DNA of 7,567 nucleotides from Treponema sp. (lineage in GTDB: Bacteria; Spirochaetota; Spirochaetia; Treponematales; Treponemataceae), in contig JABUUX010000075.1 of NCBI GenBank assembly GCA_021442965.1, positions 1 to 7,567 on the forward strand. Direction: 5' to 3'. Below the pieces are notes generated by a model that saw only the letters and a list, made by a program, of their open reading frames with translations, had not been told where the DNA came from and made no database searches. Shown here piece by piece: positions 6,983-7,567 of this stretch. Positions within the stretch are counted from its first letter, which is position 1; the number at the start of each line of letters is the position of its first letter. The position numbers were made by a program, and so were the translations under genes.

Positions 6983-7567
6983 TTACATATCTCTAATTTT
7001 CTTACAAAGTTCCTCGTTTTCGATAAGTTCTTCCAATGTTGCAGGGATTCTGTATGTCCAGTTGAATGCATTTACCGTACCAGGAACATTAATCCGTTCT
7101 TCCTGTGCTGTTGGAAGCCAGTATTTTTCCTCGATATAAAGCAAATCCTGAAGCGGCGGAATAAACCAAATACTTTCTGCTGTTTTACAGGTCTTGAGTA
7201 AATCAAAAACTGACAGTTCTTGATTTATAATGAACGAATGATCCTTTTCAATTGTCAATTGTCTATTATCCACTGTCAATTCTTCATTATCCATCCATTC
7301 CCGCATTGTGCTTGAATCGTGAACGCTTGTTGTGCAGACTGAAAGCGGTTCATATTCATTAAACGGAACGAAAGGCTGTCCTTCTTTTTCCCATTTGCGG
7401 CACCAGCGGACTACACGAAGTCCCAGAATATTCAGTTTCTTCATTACACGGGGAACACATTCAAAACCCACGCCTAAATCTTCTCCACATGGAATCATAT
7501 CAGTTACAGAAGTGAGTTCTGAAAGAATTTCTGTTGCGTTCTTTTCCCAAGTTTTGTTTTCTTTAAG
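6983..7567 (-). CDS. malQ: 4-alpha-glucanotransferase (GH77, MalQ-like), C-terminal part only
   Basis: The last 194 residues of a GH77 enzyme whose 5' end lies beyond the right edge; the frame stays open to 7567. GH77 enzymes move 4-alpha-glucan segments between maltodextrins or to glucose, in the cytoplasm. Seen, numbering from the window edge: CGEDLG (27-32) with the acid/base glutamate E29; SVHDSS (81-86) with the stabilising aspartate D84; QDLL (140-143); INVPGT (159-164); and FNWTYR (168-173). The nucleophile aspartate must lie outside the window. Between REW and QDLL are 48 residues that include a repeat-encoded stretch (DNEELTV, DNRQLTI, residues 93-106). The motifs on both sides are intact, so the gene looks functional. 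The GH13 gene follows 67 bases downstream on the same strand, suggesting a glucan-metabolism operon. Any N-terminal starch-binding modules, as in DPE2-type relatives, cannot be judged here. Confidence 0.9.
   Translation of the reverse strand, partial: LKENKTWEKNATEILSELTSVTDMIPCGEDLGVGFECVPRVMKKLNILGLRVVRWCRKWEKEGQPFVPFNEYEPLSVCTTSVHDSSTMREWMDNEELTVDNRQLTIEKDHSFIINQELSVFDLLKTCKTAESIWFIPPLQDLLYIEEKYWLPTAQEERINVPGTVNAFNWTYRIPATLEELIENEELCKKIRDM
7246..7294 (-). repeat. Degenerate 7-base tandem repeat inside malQ
   Basis: Seven consecutive units read on the minus strand from 7294: ATGGATA, ATGAAGA, ATTGACA, GTGGATA, ATAGACA, ATTGACA, ATTGAAA. Consensus is about RTNGAYA, and ATTGACA occurs twice exactly. 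Three units make 21 bases, or seven codons, so the array is translated as a 7-residue repeat (DNEELTV then DNRQLTI) without breaking the frame. Degenerate heptamer arrays of similar sequence are known in cyanobacteria as STRR repeats; any relation is an inference from resemblance. Confidence 0.7.

Noticed and set aside
6938..7201. Plus-strand 87-codon open frame opposite the end of malQ
   Set aside because: It overlaps well-conserved GH77 motifs on the other strand and has no ribosome binding site or family resemblance.

Overview
The window looks like ordinary chromosome from a low-GC spirochaete, most likely a Treponema. The evidence is even AT-rich codon use, a MurE whose substrate motif suits a non-diaminopimelate (probably ornithine) peptidoglycan, and a very large cytoplasmic GH13 enzyme next to a MalQ-type glucanotransferase. 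The genus is inferred from protein character, not from a database match.

Layout: positions 1-31 are at most the last few codons of an unseen plus-strand gene, closed by a strong terminator (32-84). A clear extended -10 promoter (89-116) then drives murE (136-1839) and, 65 bases further on, ddl (1905-3032). No terminator separates the two, so they probably form one operon. A symmetrical terminator (3048-3090) separates ddl from the converging minus-strand unit. That unit is read from the right edge: the 3' end of a GH77 4-alpha-glucanotransferase (malQ-like, 6983-7567, 5' end outside the window), a 67-base gap with a candidate promoter, and a 1271-residue GH13-family protein (3100-6915).

The plus-strand pair makes cytoplasmic peptidoglycan precursor: MurE adds the third stem-peptide residue and Ddl makes the D-Ala-D-Ala that is joined next. 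The minus-strand pair acts on alpha-glucans: MalQ moves 4-alpha-glucan segments, and the GH13 protein has the retaining-enzyme catalytic triad but unrecognised N- and C-terminal regions. No mobile element, CRISPR array, RNA gene or defence system was seen.

The most unusual signal is a degenerate 7-base tandem repeat family found twice. One copy lies in the murE-ddl gap (1844-1885). The other lies inside the malQ coding sequence (7246-7294), where it is translated in frame as a 7-residue protein repeat in a loop of the catalytic domain. No undescribed multi-gene system is evident.
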